45,422 nt of DNA, from assembly GCA_015068765.1 (NCBI GenBank), contig SVJY01000012.1, positions 1 through 45,422 on the forward strand, in the 5' to 3' direction. Of the stretch, positions 37,630-45,422 are shown piece by piece. Positions within the stretch are counted from its first letter, which is position 1. Each line of letters starts with the position of its first letter. The stretch comes from Oscillospiraceae bacterium (GTDB taxonomy: Bacteria; Bacillota; Clostridia; UMGS1883; UMGS1540). The notes beneath the pieces are model-generated. The model saw only the letters and a list, made by a program, of their open reading frames with translations. It did no database searches and had not been told where the DNA came from. The position numbers and the translations under genes were made by a program.

Positions 37630-39666
37630 ATGATAAAGATTCAAGGCAATCTGTGCCACCTGGGCCCGGGTAGCCGTCGCATCCACACCGAGCGAGCCGT
37701 CCCCCATACCGCGGAGCACCTCATTTTCCAGGCACCACGCCACCGCCGTCTTGGCCTCCCGGTGCAGCGGTTCAAAATCGGAAAAGCCCTCACCCATCGC
37801 TATATCCGCTTCCCCACTCTGTCCCATTGCCTCGGCAAGATAACAGGCCGCCAGGGCCATTTCCAGCCGCGTTACCGGCGTGGACGGGCTGAACATCGGT
37901 CCGTCCGTAAAGGGCAGAATCCTCTCGGCATACGCCCATGCGATCGGTTCGGCATACCAGGCCGCAGGGTCTACATCCAGATACGGAAGTGCCCCCACGT
38001 CTGCCTCGTCCCATCTGTACATATCCTTCGCCAGTCGGAAAAGCACGGTAATAAACATACTCCGGGTCATAGAAAGCTCCGGCGAAAATTCCGTTTCACT
38101 CGTGCCGGTGAAAAGTCCCATTTCCGCCACCGTATTCACCACGTCCTCCGCCCAGTGCCCGTCCATATCCCGAAAGCCACCTTCTTTGATTACTTTCACG
38201 CATACTGCGGCCATACCGCCGCCGGAAGAGAGGGCGTATAGCACCGCTTCACCGCTTTTCTTTGCCTGCACAACGCCTGCCTCATCCACCTCTACCACGT
38301 TCCGGTCCAGGTTTTCCCAATATAGCCGACCGCTTCCGCCGTCTGCCGCCGGGCAGAGATCAAACGCGTCCCCTGCCGCAAGCTGTACCGCCGGCAGAAG
38401 CGTAATATATTCTGCACTGACATAGCCGGTTACCGTATCGGTTTGAATTTCGTACCAATAAGGATTTTTCAGATTCTCCATCCGGTCCTCTGTATCCGTC
38501 CGGGTAGCAGAAAGCACCGTCACCTGTTCCCCGGGTGCCACACTGCCGCATCGGTCATAGGAAACCGCCGGGCCGGAGCGTACGTTCACATTCCCGCTGT
38601 AATTGGAAATGCCGCGCTGCTCGATAACCCCTGCAAAGGAAACCTGTGTGTCCGCTTCCGGCATATTTTCATAAACGGGAATATAAAATACCTTGGCATC
38701 CGCAAGGCTTCCTGCGGCTTCGTAGCCCTTATACGTCCCCTGTGCCTGTCCTGCCGCACCGTATATGTTGGTCATATACTGGTGGGTATAGAGGGCATAG
38801 CCGCTGTCCGGCGACACATTAAATCGTTCAAAATACATGGTATTCTGCCCTTTGGAGATATACAGCTCACCCAGCCAGACGGCACCGTTTATAATCGATG
38901 CCTCCGGGCTTGTCCACGGGCGACCGTAGGATGTGCCGAGGCTTGCCCAGTTCAGACCGTTGGCAATGGGGTTTACGCCGTCGTTTGCCCCGATGTTATA
39001 GAAATTATAAATACCGGGGTAGCCTGCATAGGTGCCGGTAACGCTCCCCGAAGGGGTAACGCCGATTTCCGTGCGGATTTTCGAGGCGATATAATAGGGG
39101 GAAACGCCGCTTTCCGCCGCCGCCTCCATCATAACCTCGCTATAGGTCTTTTCCGTTTCCACCGTTTCGCCCTCTGCCGTCACATAGGAAATCAGGGCTT
39201 CGTGCATAAAGGTGCCGTCCAGTATCAGCTCCACGCCCTCTAAGGTGTGGTAGGTTTCGTCAAAGGAAAGGGCCTCAAACTGGAAAATATATTCCTCATT
39301 TAAAAAGTTTGCCGGGTTCATGAAATAATCCACCGTTGCCCCGGCGGCTGACACCCATGTGGAGGCATCATGGTACGTATACGTCTTTTTTTCCGGGTTA
39401 TAATGCCCCTCGCCCGTGTTCCGGAGAAGGGGGCTGTAATACTTTTCTACCAAGCTTTTCTTTCCGATCTGTGCCGCCACCGCCTCGTCCCAGTCAAGGC
39501 CCGTCTCCACCGCCACGAATATCCATTCCGGATACTTTTCGTGAATGACAGACAGTGCCGCCTGCCATGGGGCAGGGAAGGCGGCCAGCTCGCTTTCATA
39601 GTCCGCCGCTACCGGCATATGTAAAAATAAAAAGCAAAGTAAAAGTGCGATCCATCGTTTTATCAT
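37621..39666 (-). CDS. SLH- and SH3-domain cell-wall N-acetylglucosaminidase-like protein
   Basis: MIKRWIALLLCFLFLHMPVAADY signal; YNPEKKTYTYHDASTWVSAAGATVDYFMNPANFLNEEYIFQFEALS, TYAGYPGIYNFYNIGA; SH3-like NYSGNVNVRSGPAVSYDRCGSVAPGEQVTVL; C-terminal SLH repeats. Confidence 0.92.
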   Translation of the reverse strand: MIKRWIALLLCFLFLHMPVAADYESELAAFPAPWQAALSVIHEKYPEWIFVAVETGLDWDEAVAAQIGKKSLVEKYYSPLLRNTGEGHYNPEKKTYTYHDASTWVSAAGATVDYFMNPANFLNEEYIFQFEALSFDETYHTLEGVELILDGTFMHEALISYVTAEGETVETEKTYSEVMMEAAAESGVSPYYIASKIRTEIGVTPSGSVTGTYAGYPGIYNFYNIGANDGVNPIANGLNWASLGTSYGRPWTSPEASIINGAVWLGELYISKGQNTMYFERFNVSPDSGYALYTHQYMTNIYGAAGQAQGTYKGYEAAGSLADAKVFYIPVYENMPEADTQVSFAGVIEQRGISNYSGNVNVRSGPAVSYDRCGSVAPGEQVTVLSATRTDTEDRMENLKNPYWYEIQTDTVTGYVSAEYITLLPAVQLAAGDAFDLCPAADGGSGRLYWENLDRNVVEVDEAGVVQAKKSGEAVLYALSSGGGMAAVCVKVIKEGGFRDMDGHWAEDVVNTVAEMGLFTGTSETEFSPELSMTRSMFITVLFRLAKDMYRWDEADVGALPYLDVDPAAWYAEPIAWAYAERILPFTDGPMFSPSTPVTRLEMALAACYLAEAMGQSGEADIAMGEGFSDFEPLHREAKTAVAWCLENEVLRGMGDGSLGVDATATRAQVAQIALNLYHAL

Positions 39667-39879
39667 ACGTATTCATTCCTTTGTATAAAGCTGAAAATGT
39701 GGAGAATCCTACATACTATATCATACGCGTCTTCCGGCGGCTTGTCAATTCTTCTTCCGGCTTTCTCATCAAAAAAACACAGGGATTTAACAGCTTTGTA
39801 ATATGAAACAGTAAAATTCCTTTGACACTGAGGGCGGAATGTGATATCATATACAGGAAAAATTAAGGAGGCAAATAGA

Positions 39880-40719
39880 ATGAGTGAAAACTGTTCGCAC
39901 AACTGTTCGTCTTGCAGTTCTAATTGCAGCGAACGCACGGCTCCCCAGAGCTTTTTAGAAAATCCCCATCCCATGTCCAGCGTTAAAAAGGTCATCGGCG
40001 TTGTCAGCGGCAAGGGCGGCGTGGGTAAATCCCTCGTCACCTCGCTGCTTTCCGTTCTGATGCAGAGAAAGGGCTATTCCGCCGGTATTTTGGATGCGGA
40101 TATTACCGGTCCTTCCATTCCGAAGGTTTTCGGGCTCAGAGAACGGGCTCAGGCCATTGAAAGCGGCATTTTGCCGGTGGTGACCAAAACCGGCATTTCC
40201 GTCATGTCCTTAAATCTCTTGCTGGAAAACGAAACCGACCCCGTAGTCTGGCGTGGCCCGGTCATTGCCGGCACGGTAAAGCAGTTCTGGACAGAGGTTA
40301 TCTGGGAGGATGTGGATTATCTGTTTGTAGATATGCCCCCGGGCACAGGCGATGTCCCGCTGACGGTGTACCAGTCCCTGCCCATTGACGGCATTGTAGT
40401 CGTCACCTCACCGCAGGAGCTTGTAGGTATGATTGTAGGGAAGGCGGTCCGCATGGCAGGTCTTCTTAACATCCCGGTGCTGGGGCTTGTAGAAAATATG
40501 TCCTACTTCGCATGTCCGGACTGCGGCGGAAAGCACAGCATCTTCGGCGAAAGCCATATCGATGAATTTGCCGCCTCTTACGGTATTGATACTCTCTCCC
40601 GGATTCCCATAAGCTCTGCCCTTGCCGCCGCCTGCGATGCCGGTGCCATTGAGGACTTTACCGGCGATTTCCTGGACGGACTGGTGAAAAAAATCGAGAC
40701 GGCAGTGCCCACAAAATAA
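39880..40719 (+). CDS. Mrp/NBP35-type ATPase (Fe-S cluster carrier family) with Cys-rich N-terminus
   Basis: MSENCSHNCSSCSSNCSER; VVSGKGGVGKSLVTSLL; FVDMPPGTGDVPLTVYQSLP; ENMSYFACPDCGGKHSIFG. Promoter TTGACA-N17-TATCAT, RBS aaggagg. Confidence 0.94.
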   Translation: MSENCSHNCSSCSSNCSERTAPQSFLENPHPMSSVKKVIGVVSGKGGVGKSLVTSLLSVLMQRKGYSAGILDADITGPSIPKVFGLRERAQAIESGILPVVTKTGISVMSLNLLLENETDPVVWRGPVIAGTVKQFWTEVIWEDVDYLFVDMPPGTGDVPLTVYQSLPIDGIVVVTSPQELVGMIVGKAVRMAGLLNIPVLGLVENMSYFACPDCGGKHSIFGESHIDEFAASYGIDTLSRIPISSALAAACDAGAIEDFTGDFLDGLVKKIETAVPTK

Positions 40720-40765
40720 GCGGTGCATTTTTTTACGCCGTCAACACAAAATAGCCTGAATAAAT

Positions 40766-40864
40766 ATCCCCCCGTAAATGGTATAATCCCCTTAGAGTAG
40801 ACACTTGAAATAACAAAAAGTATTGCAAGACTATTCAAAGGGGATTATTTCAGAACGGGGGGAT
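40766..40864. repeat. Nested inverted repeats, about 99 bp (MITE/IS-scar-like)
   Basis: Outer arms atccccccgt (40766-40775)/acggggggat (40855-40864); inner arms ataatcccctt (40783-40793)/aaggggattat (40838-40848). Confidence 0.75.
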
Positions 40865-40890
40865 TTGTTACCCATAATTGGGTTGTTTTT

Positions 40891-40993
40891 AGGCTTCCCC
40901 TCGAGGGGAAGCTGTCGAGCATAAGCGAGACTGATGCGGTGTTTCGATTATCTATTCCACCTCATCTGCGTTTTGCTTGCAAAAGGGAAGGCC
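40891..40993. repeat. REP-like intergenic repeat element
   Basis: Starts with gcttcccctcgaggggaagc palindrome, then tgtcgagcataagcgagactgatgcggtg ... cacctcatc ... ttttgcttgcaaaagggaaggcc; resembles a dispersed repeat family recalled from gut Clostridia. Confidence 0.6.
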
Positions 40994-40997
40994 TTTT

Positions 40998-43346
40998 TTA
41001 CTGCATAAATCCATATTTCGTTTTCACCCTTTCCAGCTTTTCCAAAACAGACCCGCCGGCAAGCCACAGGAAAAAGGCAGTGGATAGGGCATGGATTGCA
41101 TCGAAGGGTGCACCCAGCGTAAAGGCGGACCACAGCTGTGCCACGGTCGGATTCGGTTGCCACAAAAGAAGGGACGACAGATTCATAATCCCACCGTACA
41201 CTAAGAAAGTGATGATGCCGCCGAACAGGGACAAGGCAAGGCGTGTTTTCCCCAAAAGGTCTCGCTGTGCCGGCACCCCTGCCAGAAAGCCGATACTGCC
41301 CAGTGCAAGCATCTGCCATGGCGTCCATGGACCTTGTCCGAAGAAAAAGTTGGAGACAAAGGCAGTCACTGCCCCCACCAGAAAGCCGGTCTCGCCACCT
41401 AAGGCGACGCCCGCCAGTATCACCAGTGCCGCCACCGGTTTGAACTGAGGCAGCATATAGAAGGCGGCACGGCCGGCCACGCCGATGGCACACAGCACGC
41501 TGACGAGCATCAGCTCCCGTGCCGAAGGCTTCCTGCCCTCAAAGGAAAGGGCGAAGGGCACCATAATTTCCAAAAGGAGAAGAAGGCTGATAAAGTAATA
41601 CGGTTTCCGCCCGTAAAAACCGAGAAGAATGGTTATGGGAACTGCCAAAAGAACGAATGCCAAGGCGATTTTCTTTTTTATTTTTCCGCGGGAAACAGCC
41701 GGAAACGGGCTAGGCTCTTCCGGTGGCACGGGCGGCATCAGCATGGGTGCGGCAGGGGGCTTTGGTTTTTCCTCTATACCGCCCAAGGCGGCAATCACGT
41801 CCCCGCAAAGCACCGCTTCTGGCAGACAGGTTTGTGCCATTCGGCTTGCTGCCGTTGTATAAAAGCTTTTCCCGGCGAAAAAAGCACGGGGCTCGTCCGC
41901 CGCCACGATGTTCCCATCAAAAAACATGGCACATCTGTCCGCATATTCCGCACAAAATTCTATATCATGGGAGACCATAACCGTGGTAACGTCGGCACTA
42001 CGCAGTATTTCGGCAAGCTGTTTTTTGAAAAGTCCGTCCATGCCCTTCGTGGGCTCATCCATGAAAAGTACCGCAGGGTCCGTAAGAAGCACCTTGGCAA
42101 GTGCCGTCCGTTCCATTTCGCCGCCGGATACATCAAAGGGATGTCGGTCTAAAATATCTCCAATCCGGCAGAGGGTGACGACCCTCTCCAGCTTCTGCGT
42201 GTCCCGGCACAGTGCCGTAAGCTCTTCGTATACGGTTTTTTGGGTAAAAAGCGTCTGGGGGTTTTGGGGCAGAACGCCTATTTTCCCTACAACACGCACT
42301 TTGCCCCGGTAGGGCGACAAAAGCCCCGCCATAACGGACAGTGCGGTGGTTTTCCCAACGCCGTTTCCGCCTACAATCGCAAAAATCTCGCCTTTCCTAA
42401 CGGTCGCAGAAAACGACCGCAGTATATCCGGCCCGTTTTTCTCGTAGCGGAAGAAAATATCCTTCGCTTCCACCACCGGTTCGGTATCCACCGGCGGCTT
42501 TGCCTTGGGAATTTTCGCCGGGTCTACCTGCCGGTTTTCCAGCCATTCCCGTCCTTCCCGGACAGTGACCGGTGCCGTCCCCCGCCCTTCTACCGCCATA
42601 TAAATCCGCAGGGGCGTAGGGAGTATTCCTGCAATTTCGTGTCCGGCAAGAAAGGTGCCCACCGCAGAGGGCGGTGCGTCGGCAAGAAGCCTTCCGTCTT
42701 CCATCACAATAACCCTGTCGGAAACAGAAAAGGCTTCCTCGGTTCTGTGCTCGCAGAGAATCACCGTCGTCCCCAGCTCCCGGTTAATTTTCTCCAGCAT
42801 CCGGATAAACTGTCCGGCGGCAACCGGGTCCAGCTGGCTGGTAGGCTCGTCCAAAAGAAGCAGAGACGGGCGAAGCAGCATGACCGCCGCCAGATTCAGA
42901 AGCTGCTTCTGTCCGCCGGAAAGCCTCTCCACCTTTTCGTGAAACCAGGTCTGAATCCCGAAAAAGGATGCCATTTCTGCCACCCTAGTCCGAATTTCTC
43001 CGGTGGGCACGCCCAGGCTTTCCAGCCCGAAGGCAAGCTCATGCCACACCGTATCCGTTACAATCTGGCTGTCCGGATTCTGCAAAACAAAGCCGATTTC
43101 CTCCGTCTGTGCCCGGTGGGAAAGTGCAGTAATATCCTGCCCCTTATACCGTACTGTGCCTTCCTGTATGCCGTGGGGCGAAAGCGTAGGCTTCAGGAGC
43201 CGAAGCAAGGTGGTTTTGCCACAGCCGGATTTTCCGCACACGGTGATAAACGCCCCCGCCTGTACGGAAAGGCTTATGTGGGATAGGGCAGGCTCTGTCA
43301 TGCCCGGATATGTAAATTTCAGATTTTGGACTGCAAGTATTTCCAT
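40998..43346 (-). CDS. ECF transporter: two ABC ATPase domains fused to a C-terminal S-component-like membrane domain
   Basis: Walker A GKSGCGKTTLL and GGNGVGKTTAL; signatures LSGGQKQ and VSGGEMERTALA; C-terminal hydrophobic region ...LPQFKPVAALVILAGVALGGETGFLVGAVTAFVSNFFFGQGPWTPWQMLALGSIGFLAG. Confidence 0.92.
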   Translation of the reverse strand: MEILAVQNLKFTYPGMTEPALSHISLSVQAGAFITVCGKSGCGKTTLLRLLKPTLSPHGIQEGTVRYKGQDITALSHRAQTEEIGFVLQNPDSQIVTDTVWHELAFGLESLGVPTGEIRTRVAEMASFFGIQTWFHEKVERLSGGQKQLLNLAAVMLLRPSLLLLDEPTSQLDPVAAGQFIRMLEKINRELGTTVILCEHRTEEAFSVSDRVIVMEDGRLLADAPPSAVGTFLAGHEIAGILPTPLRIYMAVEGRGTAPVTVREGREWLENRQVDPAKIPKAKPPVDTEPVVEAKDIFFRYEKNGPDILRSFSATVRKGEIFAIVGGNGVGKTTALSVMAGLLSPYRGKVRVVGKIGVLPQNPQTLFTQKTVYEELTALCRDTQKLERVVTLCRIGDILDRHPFDVSGGEMERTALAKVLLTDPAVLFMDEPTKGMDGLFKKQLAEILRSADVTTVMVSHDIEFCAEYADRCAMFFDGNIVAADEPRAFFAGKSFYTTAASRMAQTCLPEAVLCGDVIAALGGIEEKPKPPAAPMLMPPVPPEEPSPFPAVSRGKIKKKIALAFVLLAVPITILLGFYGRKPYYFISLLLLLEIMVPFALSFEGRKPSARELMLVSVLCAIGVAGRAAFYMLPQFKPVAALVILAGVALGGETGFLVGAVTAFVSNFFFGQGPWTPWQMLALGSIGFLAGVPAQRDLLGKTRLALSLFGGIITFLVYGGIMNLSSLLLWQPNPTVAQLWSAFTLGAPFDAIHALSTAFFLWLAGGSVLEKLERVKTKYGFMQ

Positions 43347-44185
43347 CGAAAAACCTCCCGGATTTCAATTAAAATGGGCAAAAAGCAGAGGACGCCGTAG
43401 GCGGCATACGCCAGCGGTGCCGTATTGCCCGAAAGGGCAGGGTAGTAAAAAAAGCGGATTTTTCCTGCTATGCCGCTGCCGATGACGACGCCACCCAGAA
43501 GAAGGATAATAAAGAGAAGGCCTCGGTTATATCGGTCGAAGGTATACAGGGAAAATGTAGTCCTGCCGGGCAGACCATGCCCTCGGGCACGCATGCTGTC
43601 CGCCGTATCCACCGCATTTTCCAAAGACCAATCCAGCGTCACGGAAAGGGCTGTAATTGCCTGCCGCAACCGTCGGAGACTATTGCCGTCCCCTTCCCCG
43701 ATGCCCCGCTGTGCCATGCGGACCTTTTGTATCCGGTTGGTTAAATGGGGAACAAACCGCAGTGTCATGGAAAAAATGAGGGACAGCGACGGAAACAGCC
43801 GCCCGGTAAGGCAAAGAAGCTTATCGCTTGTCATAATCGCCGTAAAGCAGGAAAAATGCAAAACCACGGCACAGAGCATCACGGCGGCGGCAAGGCCGTA
43901 AAGAACGGACTCAAGCGTCAAGGGATTGCCGCTCGGGAAATAGGTTAAAATTGTCTCGCCTCGGTGATTCAAAAGCACATTAAAAAGCACCGCAACGATG
44001 CAAAGCGGAATCAGATACAGACACGTCCTAAACGCCCTTTTCCCGAAAAGCACCCAGGCATGGGCAAAACCGCTGACGACGGAAATCCCTAAAAGCACCG
44101 GATGCATACAGAACATGGTAACCCCGATAACGGCAACAAAGTATGTGAAATTTACAAGGGGATGATACGTTTTGAAGCTTTGCAT
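43319..44185 (-). CDS. ECF transporter T component (EcfT)
   Basis: MQSFKTYHPLVNFTYFVAVIG; coupling helix SMRARGHGLPGRTTF; overlaps the start of the ATPase gene. Confidence 0.88.
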   Translation of the reverse strand: MQSFKTYHPLVNFTYFVAVIGVTMFCMHPVLLGISVVSGFAHAWVLFGKRAFRTCLYLIPLCIVAVLFNVLLNHRGETILTYFPSGNPLTLESVLYGLAAAVMLCAVVLHFSCFTAIMTSDKLLCLTGRLFPSLSLIFSMTLRFVPHLTNRIQKVRMAQRGIGEGDGNSLRRLRQAITALSVTLDWSLENAVDTADSMRARGHGLPGRTTFSLYTFDRYNRGLLFIILLLGGVVIGSGIAGKIRFFYYPALSGNTAPLAYAAYGVLCFLPILIEIREVFRWKYLQSKI

Positions 44186-44188
44186 AAC

Positions 44189-44863
44189 TCAGCCTCCGTA
44201 GGCATAATCGTTTCCGTAGTTGCAGGTATAGAAAAATTCGACGGTATCGCCGGGCGAAAGCCTATATTGGGAGCAACCGACATGCGGAGAAACGCCGTTG
44301 ACATAAAACAGCCAGCCGGAACCGCTTCCACCGTCAAATTCATATAGATTCTGTATACCTTCAATGTACACACTGCCATAGGCCGGCACCTTCGTATACT
44401 CTAAATGAATACCGTGCTGACGGGTGAGACGGTACAGCACGTCCCATACGCTCTCCCCTTCTGCATATGCAACGCTCTGTGCCGCAAAGATAACCCCATC
44501 CGAAGGAACGAGCCCTTTTTTTTCGTCAGAAAGTGCGTCGTTTCCCACAAGGGTATCACAGCGGATGGAAAACGTGCATTGCGTGGCGGCTTCCACCGCC
44601 GCATTGTCTCCCACAGAAGCCGCCGGCGTCTCCGGCGTACGTTCCTCCTCCTTTTCTTCCTCTTCCGGAAGCGTGGAGGTCGGGGAAGCTGTGGGAACTG
44701 CCGGAATAAACGCAGCAGAAGGGTGTGGCGTGGGCGAGACGGTGGGCAGGGGAGCCGGCGGAGATGCCGGCTTCTCTCCCCTAAAATAGGTAACGCCCAA
44801 TAGGATAACCACAGCCAATATTCCAATCACAGTGAATGGATTTTTAACTTTCGGAAATTTCAT
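44189..44863 (-). CDS. DUF4430 (transcobalamin C-terminal-like) exported protein
   Basis: N-terminal TM/signal, Pro/Thr linker, then VWDVLYRLTRQHGIHLEY...YIEGIQNLYEFDGGSGSGWLFYVNGVSPHVGCSQYRLSPGDTVEFFYTCNYG. Confidence 0.85.
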   Translation of the reverse strand: MKFPKVKNPFTVIGILAVVILLGVTYFRGEKPASPPAPLPTVSPTPHPSAAFIPAVPTASPTSTLPEEEEKEEERTPETPAASVGDNAAVEAATQCTFSIRCDTLVGNDALSDEKKGLVPSDGVIFAAQSVAYAEGESVWDVLYRLTRQHGIHLEYTKVPAYGSVYIEGIQNLYEFDGGSGSGWLFYVNGVSPHVGCSQYRLSPGDTVEFFYTCNYGNDYAYGG

Positions 44864-44967
44864 AACTACCTCTCCTTTATACCGTCACGGTATAAAATAT
44901 CGTTTGCAGTATTGTATCATATACATCGGCCTTTTGCAAGTAAAGCAGACAGAAAAGCTCCGTTCTC

Positions 44968-45422
44968 TCATTGCAAAACAGTTTCGCAAAGCCGCATCAG
45001 CACAGTTGCCATTTGTGCACGGGTGACGGTGCCGCCAGGGGCAAGGGTGTTGTTCTCCATACCCTGAATCAATCCGGCTGCATAACTCCACGAAACGGCT
45101 TCCCGTGCCCAATCACTGATTTCTCCGGCATCCCTAAAAGCAGAAAGACTTGTTTCTCCGGTGTCGATCCCCTTTTTTGCGGATACGTAGCGATACAAAA
45201 CTGTCGCCAGCTGTTCTCTTGTAACGGGGCTTTCCGGGTGGAATGTGGTTTCGCTGTCTCCTAAAACAATGCCGCCGGTGGCTGCCCATGCCACGGCCGG
45301 GGCATACCATGCGTCATAGCTTACGTCCCGGAAGGCGGTTTCGCCGGTGTATGTGCTGCCACTTAGCCGGTACAGCACCGTGACCAGCATTCCCCGGCTG
45401 ACCATGGCTTCCGGTGCAAAGC
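44968..45422 (-). CDS. C-terminal SLH repeats of a protein whose N-terminus lies beyond the right edge
   Basis: Frame remains open to the window edge (FAPEAMVSRGMLVTVLYRLSG...FHPESPVTREQLATVLYRYVS...GTVTRAQMATVLMRLCE); the track start at 45405 is internal. Confidence 0.9.
   Translation of the reverse strand, partial: FAPEAMVSRGMLVTVLYRLSGSTYTGETAFRDVSYDAWYAPAVAWAATGGIVLGDSETTFHPESPVTREQLATVLYRYVSAKKGIDTGETSLSAFRDAGEISDWAREAVSWSYAAGLIQGMENNTLAPGGTVTRAQMATVLMRLCETVLQ

Noticed and set aside
39880-39940. Cys-rich N-terminus of Mrp (CSHNCSSCSSNC) as a novel metal-binding peptide
   Set aside because: Cys-containing N-termini are known in NBP35/Mrp-type proteins of clostridia; treated as ordinary variation.
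42240-43286. 348-aa plus-strand ORF
   Set aside because: Antisense to the ECF ATPase gene with Walker and signature motifs; shadow ORF rich in basic residues.
1-45422. CRISPR arrays, rRNA, tRNA, riboswitches, intact transposases, prophage genes
   Set aside because: No regularly spaced repeats, no tRNA-like TpsiC/cloverleaf segments noticed in intergenic DNA, no transposase or phage motifs in the ORFs. A tRNAscan/Infernal run would be decisive.

Overview
45.4 kb window from a chromosome of a low/mid-GC Firmicute, probably clostridial, dominated by carbohydrate catabolism, surface (SLH-anchored) glycan-active proteins and nutrient uptake. Main blocks, left to right: (i) an SLH/carbohydrate-binding protein running off the left edge on the minus strand (absent from the supplied ORF track), then a TIM-barrel sugar isomerase, a Gfo/Idh/MocA oxidoreductase and an M29-like hydrolase; (ii) a divergent, tightly coupled plus-strand operon at 6.3-17.9 kb: GlcD-like FAD oxidase, GlcF-like Fe-S protein, IolJ/IolC/IolB-like trio, FGGY kinase, NagA, NagB, a single-chain EtfB-EtfA fusion and two paralogous alpha/beta hydrolases with an etfA fragment between them; (iii) an RpiR regulator, a 54-aa Asn/Gln microprotein missed by the ORF track, and an amidohydrolase; (iv) a decayed NanA plus sialidase-like pair next to a PPi-dependent phosphofructokinase; (v) AraC regulators, an MFS transporter, an M55 peptidase, an amidohydrolase, Gfo/Idh, an SGNH hydrolase and an MDR dehydrogenase; (vi) a second large SLH/CBM/TIM-barrel protein, a GH4 enzyme, an SLH/SH3 glucosaminidase and an Mrp ATPase; (vii) an ECF transporter operon (ATPase-ATPase-S fusion, EcfT, DUF4430 protein) with another SLH protein cut by the right edge. 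The most interesting candidates are the GlcD/GlcF/EtfBA-fusion redox module inside a sugar operon, the N/Q microprotein, the transcobalamin-like ECF/DUF4430/SLH locus, the symmetric divergent promoter, and nested inverted repeats at 40.77-40.86 kb. All family assignments come from reading motifs by eye; no database search was run.
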